A stretch of DNA of 64,000 nucleotides from Bretschneidera sinensis. Taxonomy: Eukaryota; Streptophyta; Magnoliopsida; Brassicales; Akaniaceae. Made by a program: the position numbers and the translations under genes. The notes beneath the pieces were generated by a model. That model saw only the letters and a list, made by a program, of their open reading frames with translations. It had not been told where the DNA came from and did not search any database. Positions within the stretch are counted from its first letter, which is position 1, and each line of letters opens with the position of its first letter. The stretch is taken from NCBI GenBank assembly GCA_023935145.1, contig CM043699.1:68054638-68118637 (forward strand). Reading direction: 5' to 3'. Positions 22,569 through 33,385 of this stretch are shown piece by piece.

Positions 22569-24002
22569 TTAGGCTTTAGAAACTTTCTCATGAATACCAT
22601 ATATGAAGTTTACATTATGACACTTATCACTAGTCTCAGGGGGGTCTATGGTATTAAAGATTTTAAGCTCCATCTCCTCATCATTTACTCTCATTGTGAC
22701 AATACCTCTTTTTACATTAATGTTTGTGTCAACAGTGATCATAAATGGTCTCCCTAGAATGATAGGGAGTGGTACAGACATCTGGCACTCCTCCATGTCT
22801 AATACAATAAAATCAATAGGTAAAATAAATTTACCTACTCTTACCAAAACATCCTCGAGGATGCCTCTAGGCCGTTTGATGCTTCTATCAGCTAATTGTA
22901 ACGTAATGGAGGTTGGTTGGAGTTCTCCCAACCCTAGTGTCTCAAATACACTGTAAGGTAGCAAATTAACACTTGCTCCTAGATCCAATAATGCACGTTC
23001 GAATAGCTGGTCACCTAGCCTGCAAGGAATAGTGAAGCTACCAGGATCTTTAAGTTTAGGTGGAAATTTTCTCGATAATACAGCACTTACCTCCTCAGTC
23101 AAAGCTACCGTCTCATGTTCCTGAAATATCTGTTTGTTAGTGCAACAATCTTTTAAAAACTTGGCATAAGCAGGTAGTTGTTTTATTACCTCTAATAAAG
23201 GAATATTTATTTCTACCTTTTTCAAGGTTTCAAATATGTCAATCATTTTAGTTTCCTTTTTAGGCTTTACTAACCTTTGAGGGAAAGGTGGAGGTGTATT
23301 TACCTTTTCTATCTCCTTTACCTTAGATGCAGATGGTTGGTCTGGAGATGTTTGTGTAGGCTCGTTGGTGCCGATGACCTTTCCACTTCTTAAGCTTGTT
23401 ATGGCATTCAGCTGCTGGTGTCCTCTTAGATTAGGTAGTGGCTGGGCCGGGAGTTCTCCTTGCTTTCTGGTACTCAATTCCTTGGCCAACTGCCCCATTT
23501 GCACCTCTAGTCCTTAAATGGCTTGCTCGTGCTTGGCAGTGATCTGCCTCATTTCAGTCCAAAACTGCTTTGACTCTTCCATGAATTGTTCATGTTTATT
23601 TAGGATCTGTTGTTGCTGAGTCGCTAATTGTCTCACCAGGCTTTCAAGGTCATTCTTCTTTGGTTCAGGAGCAGGTTGGGCTGCTGTTTGGAAAGTTCTT
23701 TGCTGCCCTTGATTGTTTTGATCGTTGCTCCATGAGAAGTTGGTGTGGTTCCTCCATCCAGGATTATAGATATTTGCATATATGTTGTAGTTGTTCGGTC
23801 CCACATAATTTGCTTGCTCTTGATCTGCAGATGAATACAAAGGGTAATTGTCAGTAGTGTGATCAAAACAAGAACATATAGTACATACCTGGAGTTGTTT
23901 GGCTCGTGGACTAAGTGAGATGTTTGGAGTAGTCATGACTTCTACAAGCATATCTAGTTTTCTCTCCATAGCATCTAGACAAGCATATCTGGCTTCCGCC
24001 AT
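22569..24002 (-). pseudogene. W partial Gag and aspartic protease
   Basis: One minus frame runs from MAEARYACLDAMERK (24002) to the stop at 22569, with a single TAA at 23514-23516. The first third is the Gag C-terminus. Its zinc knuckle CTICSCFDHTTDNY has the last Cys replaced by Tyr, and IYNPGWRNHTNFSW is the conserved Athila/Tat motif that follows. The Gag core is missing. A linker with two Gln-rich helices follows. The protease lies in the second ORF part, with ALLDLGASVNLLP as catalytic loop (DLG, the form usual in this branch) and PIILGRPFM as flap-side motif. Nothing of RT follows. W is therefore a deletion derivative that still codes for a protease. Confidence 0.8.
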
Positions 24003-24286
24003 TGGAGCTTTTCCCTTGATTGAAATAGTTTAAAAACTTCAGTGTAGCAGTTTCAGTACTACTTCTCGGGTACTCTCTGGAGCTTTTGCGCTCGAGCGTA
24101 CCAAGAACAGCGCTCGATCGCTATGAGGACAGAAACTCCTCTGCTACACACCTGAACAGAAAATGAAAAGAAGGAATAAATCTGATGTTTTTTTTTTATA
24201 AAAATAAAAATAAAATAAAATAGAACAGAATAAAATAAAAACAAAAATAACTAACGAAAATAATTCCAAAAAGAAATTTAGCACAA
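24003..24286 (-). other. W leader
   Basis: The leader lies between the primer site and the first ATG. It is A/T-rich, with one palindrome pair at about 24088-24121 (GCGCTCGAGCGTA, AGCGATCGAGCGC on the minus strand). No ORF of note. Confidence 0.6.
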
Positions 24287-24304
24287 TCTCCGGCAACGGT
24301 GCCA
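24287..24304 (-). other. Primer-binding site, W
   Basis: Minus-strand TGGCACCGTTGCCGGAGA is the complement of tRNA-Asp with two differences, just after the 5' LTR end. Confidence 0.85.
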
Positions 24305-24310
24305 AAAACT

Positions 24311-25605
24311 TATTGTGCCGATTATCTACCTAAATTAATATGCAAATAATCACACTCGTTTTACTTGCAAGTGCACAAGGTCTGTGGTAACATAGTGTGC
24401 AAGTGCGAGATCATTTTCACAAGGATTGGTGAATTTTTTTCTAGGACTAACTTCTTTAAGTTTGAAAAGAGAAATAATAGTTGATTATGAGTGAATAACA
24501 ATAATGAGAATATAGGACTACGATATCCACCCTAATTTTCCTTTCTCACCAGGTAAAGTTTCAATGCTCTAGCCTTATCATGAATATCTAATGGTTGCCA
24601 ACCTAAGGGCTTGGTCCACACCTTAGGCTATTGATCTCCCTATGCAACGAGTTAGGCATGGTGTATACTCTAACTCTTTTCTTTCTTAAGGGATTCAGCA
24701 TGGGTGTATACTGAGTTGTTCCTTAAGAGAGCATGAGAGCTGTGGAGATCGGCAACCACACAGGACCTAGGGCTTGGTCTGCTTTCGGTTTCCCATGTTG
24801 ATTAACCCGGGAATCCAGTGTGGATATCTCTTGTTACTAATGTCGAACCCAGGACTTGGTCATCCAAATTGATCCGACTAACCTATCCATACCACATGCA
24901 TATGTTGATCAGGCACACACATACGAGGAATTTAAATACAAACAGGTATTAATCAAGTTAAACATTCAGATAGGGCTATAGCAAAGATAGTCAATGAATA
25001 GATATGTGGAAAAGCATAACTAGGGCTTCAATCGAGCCCTATAGGTATTAAGTTACACATGCTAAGTAGAATAAACATGCTAAACATTATGAAAATAAAA
25101 ACTGAAAACTAAAACCGAAGAAACTCGGGAGACGAGTCGTCAATTCTTCTCCTAAGCTCTCTACTTCGAGTCTAGAACAAAAGATAAACTAAAAGGAAGA
25201 TAAGCTCCTCAAAAGAGAGATATGATTTCTGTGTTTTAAAAGTCTATTTATAGGGTTCTAAGGACACTTGGAAACCCTAATTTCCAAAATTGGGCCCTAA
25301 CCCTAATTTCCAAAACAGGTGCTGTCGTTTTACTGTTCATTGTCGTACGTGTGCGCTCGATCGCAAAGTTGCGCTCGATCGCCCTTCCTGGTGCGCTCGA
25401 TCGCACTCCAGACAGTATCTATTCCAAGTTTTCCAGTTTTCTTCATTTTAAGCTCCAAAAGCTTCCAGAATGCTTCCTTTTCTTCATAGACCTATAAAAA
25501 CCATGTAAAACACAAAAATGAAGTAAAATGGACTAAAATAACATAAACTAGGGCTTAACAAATGTAAACTAAGGGGCTTAAATATGAATATTTAAGCTCC
25601 TATCA
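24311..25605 (-). mobile_element. W 5' LTR
   Basis: 1295 bp. In minus orientation it runs TGATAGGAGCTTAAATATTC to CGGCACAATA; the terminal CA is mutated to TA. CG-rich palindromes lie at about 25350-25405. It is about 20 bp shorter than the 3' LTR, which has one more palindrome copy. Confidence 0.88.
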
Positions 25606-26286
25606 GTGTTCACATCAAAATGTGGGAATTTTGCTCATAATGATCATTTATAAAGTTTCTGATGAGTAACTGGACCTCTTGCCTCAGTAAGCAATGAGTG
25701 TTCACGTCAAAAGGTGAGAATTTTGCTTGGTAGTATTAAGGTAAGTTTAATTTCGTAGCCTTTTTTACTCGAGTTAGTAAGTTCTTAGGGGTGTTTTTAC
25801 ACCTAATGCCCTAAAACCATCTGGTTTGAGAGTCATTGACTCAACACTCGCTATATGAGTCAATTAGAAAGCTGAAGGGAACTAAACATAGTAGAGCCTC
25901 ATAATAAAAGAAAGAAGAGAATAAAACTATGCAATTGTTGTTCATTCTGATGAGAAATTCGGTGAATCTTAAGACATAGAGACACTACACATTGGAATTA
26001 TTTGGAAGCTTCATATTTATGTGTTAATCCTCTTTGTACTGATTCGAACTTGTGATGCCTTAACCTGCCTCTTATAAGTAATTAGGTTTTAAAATTGCTA
26101 TTCATTGCGAAGATGGGTTATATTTTTTAAGCTTGCTCATGAATGAATATCATGGTTTTGTGTGATACTTAAATTTTTGGATACCATGAATGATGGATTT
26201 ATCTCTGTGTTCTTTGTTTTTCATTTAGTTTTTTTTTTTAATTTTGTTTTGCTAAGGGACTAGCAAAATGTAAGTTTGGGGGTATT
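25606..26286 (+). other. Y1 3' noncoding region, second part
   Basis: It starts with the right GTGTT duplication of W and continues the GAGTAACTGGACCTCTTGCC module. No ORF. The polypurine tract TAAGTTTGGGGGTAT (26271-26285) leads into the LTR. Confidence 0.75.
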
Positions 26287-27737
26287 TGATGAGTGCCAAA
26301 TATTGCATATTTTGGCCCCTTAATTTACATTTGTTAGCTTAGGAATTTTTTACTTTGAGTTGTTTTTTTTGTTGTTTTACAGGTTTACAAGCACTTGGAA
26401 AGGAGTTTCACTAAATTGCCAGAATTGCCCATACAGATCAGTCATTTTTGCGGATTAAACTGTATTAATTCAGGAAGAACCAGGAAATGAGATATATATG
26501 CTTGAAAAGATCTGGATGTCTATTATCTGAGGAATTTTACGACTCGTAAATATGATTTTTTAAGAGAAAGTTATGGCAGTTTTAGTAGACAAAGGTCAGG
26601 TTGTGCGTGATTTCAACGTGGCAAAAGTGATTTTTGTAGATTATACTGTAATGATTTAGGAAGAACTAGGAGATAAGCCATATATGCTTGGAAAGATTCG
26701 GATGTCTATTTTCTGGGGAATTTTACGGCTTGTAAATATCATTTTTCTAGATAAAGTTATGACAGTTTTAGTAGACAAAGATCAGGCTGTGCGGGATTTC
26801 AGCGTGGGTAGAAGTTTTGAAGGGCATGTGAAGGCTTAAATCCCACATCCCACATCGGTTGGAAACACATTCTATATCCACACATCTCACATCGGATTAG
26901 AAACACATTGCACTCATGGAGTTCCCCTATAAAAGCCTCATTTCACCTCATCAAAAAGTGTGCAATCCGGAGGACTTCTGCGAGCAATCTGGGGGATCTC
27001 CAAGGCTTTGCTACCAAGGGGGGAAGCGCCGCACAACAGCTGCGAGTGAAATTTCTCTCAATGTATAGTCAGTTTTAATTTATTTCTTTTGAGTTTAAAT
27101 TTTTATGTTTAGCACTTTAATTATGAAATTTAGTTTCATAATCATGAGAGGCTAAAACCTTCATCTAAGGTTGAAGATGAAGCCTCACCATTGTTTGGCA
27201 TAATATTTTTAGATATGTTCGTACAATTCTGATATTTTTAGTAGTAATGTTCTGTTTCAATTGTTTGAGTAAATTCTTATAATTAATTATGTTTAAATTG
27301 TTCAAATTGGATATTCCTTGTGTTTCATTTGCCGGATACGGTGGATCATCCAAAGTAAATTGGATATCCATTGTGATTCTAAAGGGATACATTAGATGAT
27401 TTGGTTGAATTAGGGTATTCGTTATGATTTGTATAATGGTGAATTAATGGAATTATTTGATAGATTACTTTTATATAGAACATGAAAATATATGTTTTAC
27501 TTTGGTGGGGTGGATTCAGAAACCTTAGTATCTTTATTAGTTGTTTCAAATCAATTTAGTTTAAGTTTATATTTTTTTGCAAGATACAATTCAAAAATTT
27601 GGAACTAGGTTAAAATAGGTTTAGTTTAGATAAAAATCCATTTTCACAACGCAATTCCCTGTGCATTCAACCTCGCACTTGCACACACTATATTGTAAAC
27701 GACTCGTGTGCTTGCGAGTAATTTAAAACTCACAACA
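26287..27737 (+). mobile_element. Y1 3' LTR
   Basis: TGATGAGTGCCAAATATTGC to CTCACAACA, 1451 bp, followed by GAATA. It has two tandem copies of an approximately 186-bp segment (about 26440-26628 and 26629-26815), where the 5' LTR has one. Confidence 0.9.
26884..26934 (+). promoter_or_regulatory. USE-like plus TATA promoter, Y1 3' LTR
   Basis: ATCTCACATCG at 26884-26894 has one change from the USE consensus. TATAAAA lies at 26928-26934, again 33 nt apart. Confidence 0.65.
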
Positions 27738-27985
27738 GAATACTCGACAGGGATCCTATACTTTTCCCTTAACTTCTCCAGATTGGAATCCTTCAAAGCA
27801 TTTAATATTCTCTCAGCCCTAAATTTTATGTCTCTAGTACCCTTGGCTATTTCATCCTGAATGTCATTCAGGGTAGGCTCATCTTTGGCCTCAATATCTA
27901 CAACTATTTTCTTCGCATGAGATTCAACTAAGAAGCTAGTCTCCGTAGCCTCAAATGAACTTTAAAAAAGACTGAAAGAAGACAT
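27738..27985 (-). pseudogene. Antisense ORF of element T, N-terminal part
   Basis: ATG is at 27983-27985 on the minus strand (MSSFSLF). A TAA follows at once, then an open stretch (SSFEATETSFLVESHAKKIV, later LREKYRIPVEYS) to the Y1 insertion point. It continues in frame at 3746. The decay predates or follows Y1; I cannot tell which. A TATA box of its own lies about 170 bases upstream (28154-28161), so the ORF looks transcribed against the element. Confidence 0.6.
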
Positions 27986-28559
27986 TTTTTGAAAAGAAAA
28001 GAAAAGAAGGACTCACCTATTTAAAGGAAAAGAGGCTGAAGAAACGAACTCCGAAGACCGAGTGCTTTCTCTCTTCTAAACTCCAAGGGCTCTCCAAATG
28101 AACTTTTAAAGTGAAGAATTGAATGTGATGTAAAAATGGTTGAAAATGTCCCCCTTTTATAGATCAAGAGACGACTCAAATCATTTTAAGATGAAGGGCC
28201 AGGATCGCAACATTTCATTTACCGAGGGGACTTCTCATTTACCAAGGAGTACAATGATCCGAAGCACCATCTCAAAGGTTCTAGAACCTCCATCCATTTA
28301 CCCATTTAACAAGCATTCAAACAATTTCATGGGCTCTAGTCAACTTAATAGCGTCATGGGCCTTAATAGGCCCTCATCTAAGCCTATTCAAAAGAAAATT
28401 ACCAATGAGCTTCTCCTCCTTTTAGGCTAAACGCTCACAGCTGCAAAATAATAATTCCTCCCATCAAACCAGGAGTTACAAGCAAGAAATGCCCATAACT
28501 GGGTGACATACAAAATTTTCTAAGTGTTTAAGACTCAGCAAAAAGAAAAGAGTATGCCA
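27986..28559 (-). promoter_or_regulatory. Upstream region of the antisense ORF
   Basis: On the minus strand TATAAAAG (28154-28161) sits about 170 bases before the ATG at 27985, consistent with a promoter for the antisense ORF. Otherwise no gene is seen. A short plus-strand open frame at 28140-28430 has no recognisable product. Confidence 0.5.
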
Positions 28560-29350
28560 ACTCTGAGGAGAATGCCTCAAGCAATCTCACTCCTCAGACC
28601 CATTTCATTCAACTCCAAAGAGGATGCCCCAAGCAATCTCACACCTCGGATCCTTTTTCACCAAAAGTCCGAGGAGATAGAGCCGACCTATCTCACCCTT
28701 CGGACCCATTTTCACCAAAAGTCCGAGAAGATAGGGCCGACCTATCTCAGCCGCCAAACTCTTTTCATAAAAAGTCTGAGGAGATAAGGCCAACCTATCT
28801 CAGCCCTCAGACCCATTTTCATAAAAAATCCAAGGAGATAGGGTCGACTTATCTCAACCCTCGAATCCTTTTTCACCAAAAGTCTGAAGAGATAAGGCCG
28901 ACTTATCTCAACCCTCGGACCTTTTTCGCAAAAAACTCTAAGCTGATAGGGCCGACCTATCTCATCCCTCATACCTTTTTCACAAAAATTCCAAGGTGAT
29001 AGGGTCGACCTATCTCAATCCTCGGAGCCATTTCAAAAAAAGTCCGAGGAGATAGGGCCGACCTATCTCAGCCCTCGGAGCTTTTTCACAAAAACTCCAA
29101 GGTGACAGGACTGACCTATCTCAGCCCTTAGACCTTTTTCACAAAACTCTGAGGTGATAGGGCTGACCTATCTTAGCCCTTAAACCTTTTTAACAAAAAC
29201 TCCGAGGTGATAGGACCAACCTATATCAGCCCTCAGACCTTTTTCATAAAAAAATCCAAGGTGATAGGGCTGAACTATCTTAGCCCTTGGATCTTTTTCC
29301 CAAAAACTCCGAGGTGATAGGGTCGACTTATCTCACCCCCTCGATCCTAA
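28560..29350 (+). repeat. Minisatellite, about 15 units of ~53 bp
   Basis: Units share GGAGATAGGGCCGACCTATC then TCAGCCCTCGGACC then TTTTTC with A-rich ends. The GACCTATCTC core recurs at about 28682, 28737, 28789, 28842, 28899, 28951, 29004, 29057, 29110, 29163, 29216, 29269 and 29322, with looser units before that. The core contains the near-palindrome GATAGGnCnGACCTATC. Tandem arrays in the 3' untranslated region near the LTR are a known habit of Tat/Ogre elements. Confidence 0.85.
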
Positions 29351-29828
29351 CTCCGCGACTCCAAGGAATTCAATCCATAAGCATCCTCCTCAGACCCATT
29401 CATCCGAAGTCGAGTCCCTTAGACTTATCTTTTCAAACTTTGAGGAGTTCACAACACAACTCAAGTTCGTACCACTCAGACTAATTGTCTCCCTCACTTC
29501 GAGGAAATTAGATCAAAGTCCATACCATTCAAAATCATTGTATTACCTCGCCTTGATGAGTCTACCTTAAAATTCGTGCTTCATGAACCCCTTACATTCC
29601 CTATTAAGAAGATAGTGCCAAGCTACTAATCCTTCTCAAACATGGGACACTCGAAAGGTAGCCCCGAGCTATCCCTTAGCATTGCTCGAACAAGTTTGAG
29701 TTCCTATATCTCACCTTTTTAGTACTTGAGTACCCAAACAATGTCAAGACTGACCTGAACTGCACGACACACTCCAAACGACCTACTTCCTCAACCGCAT
29801 TAGTACACTTAAGGAAGTAGAGGGCATC
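29351..29828 (+). other. T element 3' noncoding region and PPT
   Basis: No gene is seen. It is rich in CTC/GAG stretches that look like decayed minisatellite units. It ends with the purine-rich GGAAGTAGAGGGCATC before the LTR start at 29829. Confidence 0.6.
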
Positions 29829-30445
29829 TGTTGTAGGAAAAAATTTCTCATCCAATGTCACAATGACACGTGGCGCTCGTTAACGACAAAACGGTAAATT
29901 CATGGACAAAGTTCCCTATCCAACAACATGATAACATATGGCACCCTTTAAGGGCAAAATGAAAATCTCATGGATTAAATAGGTCAACCAATCAAAAAGC
30001 TACATTTGGACAAGGATATAACAGTAAATTCACATTGAAGCCCTAATGATGCTACAACACTCCATCTCATGGAAAAACTATTATTTAAATAATCCAGCTT
30101 ATGCATAAAATATTCTACTTATGGATAACCCTAATCTTATCAAACTATGAGAATTCTGTTCATATCATGATACTTAGTGATCAATCACTCTCATAATTGG
30201 ACTATGCTCCGAAACACTATATAAAAGGGCTCTCGCGCATCAAAAGACACATTCAACTATTATTCACAGCTCTCAATTTTAGATAACTTTCCACATTCTC
30301 AAAAACCCCAATTCTAACTTATGCATCGGAGAGTTCCCCGAAGGCACACCCTTCTAGTCCTCCAACGATTTTTTAGGAATTTTCTTTGTTTCGTATGTGC
30401 AAATACCACATCATTTTTCAGTTTTTTGACATATTTTCGACATCA
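29829..30445 (+). mobile_element. Putative 3' LTR of Tat-like element T
   Basis: It starts TGTTGTAGGAAAAAATTTC after a polypurine tract and probably ends TTTTCGACATCA, about 617 bp. It contains CTATATAAAAGGGCTCTC near 30217 and the ATTCAACTATT region before the presumed transcript start. The partner LTR lies outside the window, so the borders rest on the TG/CA ends and the PPT only. Confidence 0.55.
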
Positions 30446-30715
30446 ATACTCCTTTAATCCTAATTTAATCCAACCTTAGCCATGTTGTGGGGGGCGTAAT
30501 TCATTTCCTCCCCACATCTAGAACTGAGAATTACCGATTCTTTTCTTCGTGCCAAATGCTTGTTGCAAAAAAAGATACTATGTCTCTCACATATATTTTG
30601 TAGTTAAAAACATGATTTTAGTGACTTATCGTAAAGAAGTACGAAATTTACCATATATATGAAAGACTTGCAACAAGGAACCTAAATCCACCTTTCTTCT
30701 AAAGCCCACCAGAAA
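30446..30715. other. Intergenic, no gene seen
   Basis: This is the A/T-rich flank of element T. I see no ORF, no repeat and no RNA gene. Confidence 0.6.
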
Positions 30716-30725
30716 GTAAAATCAC

Positions 30726-32205
30726 GGCTAAATAGGCTTTTTTGCCTTTACGGTTTACCTATCTTTTTAACATTTTTGTTAACATTTCAAATTATGTAAT
30801 ATTACGATTAAAGTTTTGTTAACAATCAAGTCTGTCAATTATTTAATGAATTTAGACAAAAATAGTTGACACAACGCCATGTTGACCTAGCCATGAGAGA
30901 CATGGAACTTTGAAGGAAATAAAATTGCCACATGTCAATAATACATTGATTTTTATAAATTTATATTTTACAGAAAATTTTAAATATTATAAAATATAAA
31001 TAAATAACCCTAAAATATTTTTAAAAATCTATAAAAAAGAAAGAATTAAGAAAAAGAAAAATCGAATCTGAAAAAAAAAACTTCTTATCTCATTCTCAAA
31101 ATTCTTATCTGGCTGTACCAGAAATAAATTATGAAAAACCTGGAAAATTTTGAAAAAATGCCATCTTCTTCTTCAAATATTTTCCTCAAACCCATAAATT
31201 TGTTCCATCTTCATTTTTTTTCCCCGAACGACCATAATTTTTTTTTGAAAATCCAGAAGAAAAAATGACAACCATGCGAAGAACCAATTTTTGTTCTTCC
31301 CAAATAGTTTTTAATCAATCAGGTTGAAGAGAAGATTCGTGATTTAACTAATAAGAAATGAACCAATTTCTTTTAACATTGATGAGTTTGTTGCCTCTTT
31401 AGTGATACAGTAGTGTGGGCAGAAATCTATACTTTTGAATCTACTTTGTGTCTCACCTCGCATAGAACCTGTTCTGTACAAACCTGGAAAAAAGTAGAGA
31501 TAAAAGCTAAAAAAATAGAAAACCTTTCTCATTTTTTTTCTACAGTTCTTAAGCAAAAGCAAAAAATCATTTCCAAAAAGGCTAAACAAGAATCACTCGT
31601 TCAGAAGTAAACAGAGCTAAACAAAACAAGAATCTTCTTCTCTCACGTTGCCTCCAACAGATGCGGGCGGCGCTGCTACAACGCTGGATCCAAATATTTT
31701 CTCAGCAGAAAGTACGGTAGTTTTTGTCCAAGATTATGGTTGGGTTTCGATGGTGACTGATGGTTTCTTAGGAAGGATGGATGCGTGTATGTCATAAATG
31801 TGCATATCGGATCTTTCCAGTCTTGATGGTGCCCTCCTGATTTCGATGGCAAATTTGTTGACAGCAGGACGCCGTTGACTGGTGAACGAAGAAGAAGAAA
31901 AAAAAAATATTTTTTGTTTTGTTTTCACTCTTTCATTTGTTTTCTTTTAATTTTAATTAATTAATTATATTTGTCCTAACTTATTCGCTCGTGCAGCCTT
32001 CCTTAAGTGTGTAGTATTTTGTTTAATTGAATTGCTGATTAGACTCCCCTTAAGCTTTCCGTTATGTTTGACGGAAATTTTGTCGGTGAGGACTTAATTA
32101 TTAACAAATTGAAACTTTAACCTGACATTGCATATTTTAAAATCTTAGGGATCAAGTAGTTGAAACAGGCAAACTTCATTGTCTGGCAGAAATGAGTATT
32201 TAGCC
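30726..32205. mobile_element. MULE-like non-autonomous DNA transposon
   Basis: The imperfect terminal inverted repeats are GGCTAAATAGGC (left) and the reverse complement of GAGTATTTAGCC (right), extending inward at lower identity. They are flanked by GTAAAATCAC (30716-30725) and GTAAATTCAC (32206-32215), a 10-bp duplication with one mismatch, in the range of Mutator-like elements. The subterminal text (TTTGACGGAAATTTTGTCGG, GACTTAATTATTAAC) is of the type I know from plant MULE-derived repeats. There is no transposase. The middle (about 31100-31930) is unlike the ends and could be captured host DNA. Confidence 0.65.
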
Positions 32206-32215
32206 GTAAATTCAC

Positions 32216-32989
32216 ATAGAAAGGTTTTTCCAACCCGTCAATGTCAGGCGTCACTTCTACTGCAAAAATACTAGGCCAGACGGGTCTGGATGTTTTAGAC
32301 CATCGAGGAATTTTGAGGGGAAAAAATAATATTATTAATAAAAAATTTTAAAATTACTAATAAAGTTTGAAACAGTTTGAGATTGATCTAAAAATGGTTT
32401 TAAACCCAACCTAACGCTCTTCCTACTGAGGGAATTCTTACAGAGTACAGACCAGAGACAAATGGCGCTAGGAGATTTGGGAGCTTTTACATGGAAAGGC
32501 AACCACAATACAAGAGCTAAACTGAGGTTTAAAGAACAGAATAGAGTTAGAAATTACAAATTGTTTTTTTTATAATTAAAAACATTAACAAATTAGTTTC
32601 TGAACCAAAACAAAAATCAACACAATTTTTTGTCTCACATTATTTTCCAAAATTGGGATTTTCAATCTACTCATGCCTATGTGATGTTAAGCTCTAAATT
32701 CACATTTCAATCCAATAGTATAATCGATTCTCTTCCATTTTCATCGTTTTCCTATTAGCAATTTAAATAAACTCAATTGTTTAATCTAAATTAATCTGAT
32801 GAGAACAAAAACAACACAATTAAACCAAATAATATTAGCAATAACTCAAAAATCTTCCAATAGAGAGTATCTAAAGCAAAAGCCACAACAAGAAACGTTA
32901 AACCTAAAAGATATGATCCAAGTTCAAATTCACATTATAAATAGCAAGCGATGTAGCATGAATTCACATGAAAACCTAAAAGACCTGAA
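32216..32989. other. Downstream region of the BAP31-like gene
   Basis: A/T-rich with no convincing ORF. It should hold the 3' untranslated region and polyadenylation site of the minus-strand gene at 32990-33382. I could not place the site. Confidence 0.55.
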
Positions 32990-33382
32990 TCAGTCCTTGT
33001 TCTTGAGCCTCTCAAGCAGCTGATTCAACTGCTGGATCTTGAAGACCAAATTGGTGACAGAGTAGAGGAGCCAGTAGAAGATGAGAGCAGCAGCGATTAA
33101 GAGAGCATTCCTTTGAGACTTCATGATGGACTTCTGATGGCGGAGGTGCTCCGTCGGAGTGCAGGATTCGCCATCACAGCTGGGACGGGTCTCGTACTTC
33201 CAGTAGATGTCCATCAGAAGAAAAAGGCAGAACGGAACCACCGACAGGAACGGCCTCAGGAGGTTCCGCGTTACAGCGATCAAACCCCTCCTCAGCCCGT
33301 CCAGCCCAGGGATCGTCAGCAACAACACCATGATCGCCTCTGCGGCCGCGGCGTACCCTAGAACAACCCATTCTAGAGCCAT
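32990..33382 (-). CDS. BAP31-like endoplasmic reticulum membrane protein
   Basis: A complete 130-residue, single-exon ORF from MALEWVVLGYAAAAEAIMVL to LERLKNKD. It matches what I know of the short plant proteins annotated as B-cell receptor-associated protein 31-like, about 129 residues, carrying only the membrane part of the BAP31/29 family. Three hydrophobic segments are visible at about residues 4-25, 42-62 and 92-115, with the conserved FLLMDIYWKYE after the second and HLRHQKSIMKSQRNALL before the third. The long C-terminal coiled coil of animal BAP31 is absent; only a short QQLNQLLERLKNKD helix remains. BAP31 proteins are ER chaperone or cargo receptors. The plant role is less clear. Base composition is much more GC-rich than the flanks and the frame is intact, so this is the one functional host gene here. 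Confidence 0.92.
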   Translation of the reverse strand: MALEWVVLGYAAAAEAIMVLLLTIPGLDGLRRGLIAVTRNLLRPFLSVVPFCLFLLMDIYWKYETRPSCDGESCTPTEHLRHQKSIMKSQRNALLIAAALIFYWLLYSVTNLVFKIQQLNQLLERLKNKD

Positions 33383-33385
33383 TTT

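Larger units (their letters stand above)
18180..25605 (-). mobile_element. Gypsy element W (minus), nested in Y1
   Basis: It is 7426 bp, flanked by GTGTT at 18175-18179 and 25606-25610. The LTRs are 18180-19495 (3') and 24311-25605 (5'). Reading the minus strand: primer site, partial Gag plus protease (24002-22569), a spacer, an extra ORF (21611-20664), the shared motif, polypurine tracts, 3' LTR. There is no RT, RNase H or integrase, so it is non-autonomous. The protease type and the tRNA-Asp primer point to the Athila/Tat branch. Confidence 0.9.
3752..27737 (+). mobile_element. Gypsy element Y1, with nested X array and W
   Basis: This is an LTR retrotransposon flanked by GAATA on both sides. 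The 5' LTR is 3752-4688 joined to 16324-16651, interrupted by the X array. The internal part is 16652-18179 joined to 25611-26286, interrupted by W. The 3' LTR is 26287-27737. Without the guests the element is about 5 kb. The primer site is tRNA-Asp type. Only a Gag-like acidic segment and the end of RT remain, so it is non-autonomous. It inserted into the antisense ORF of element T. Confidence 0.9.

Noticed and set aside
28524..28972. Open frames in the minisatellite (repeated EIGRPYLL on the minus strand)
   Set aside because: The ~53-bp period is not a multiple of three and frames shift between units. Not a protein.
31344..31610. Possible small genes inside the MULE-like element
   Set aside because: Open on both strands with no recognisable domain. 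More likely chance frames in A/T-rich DNA.
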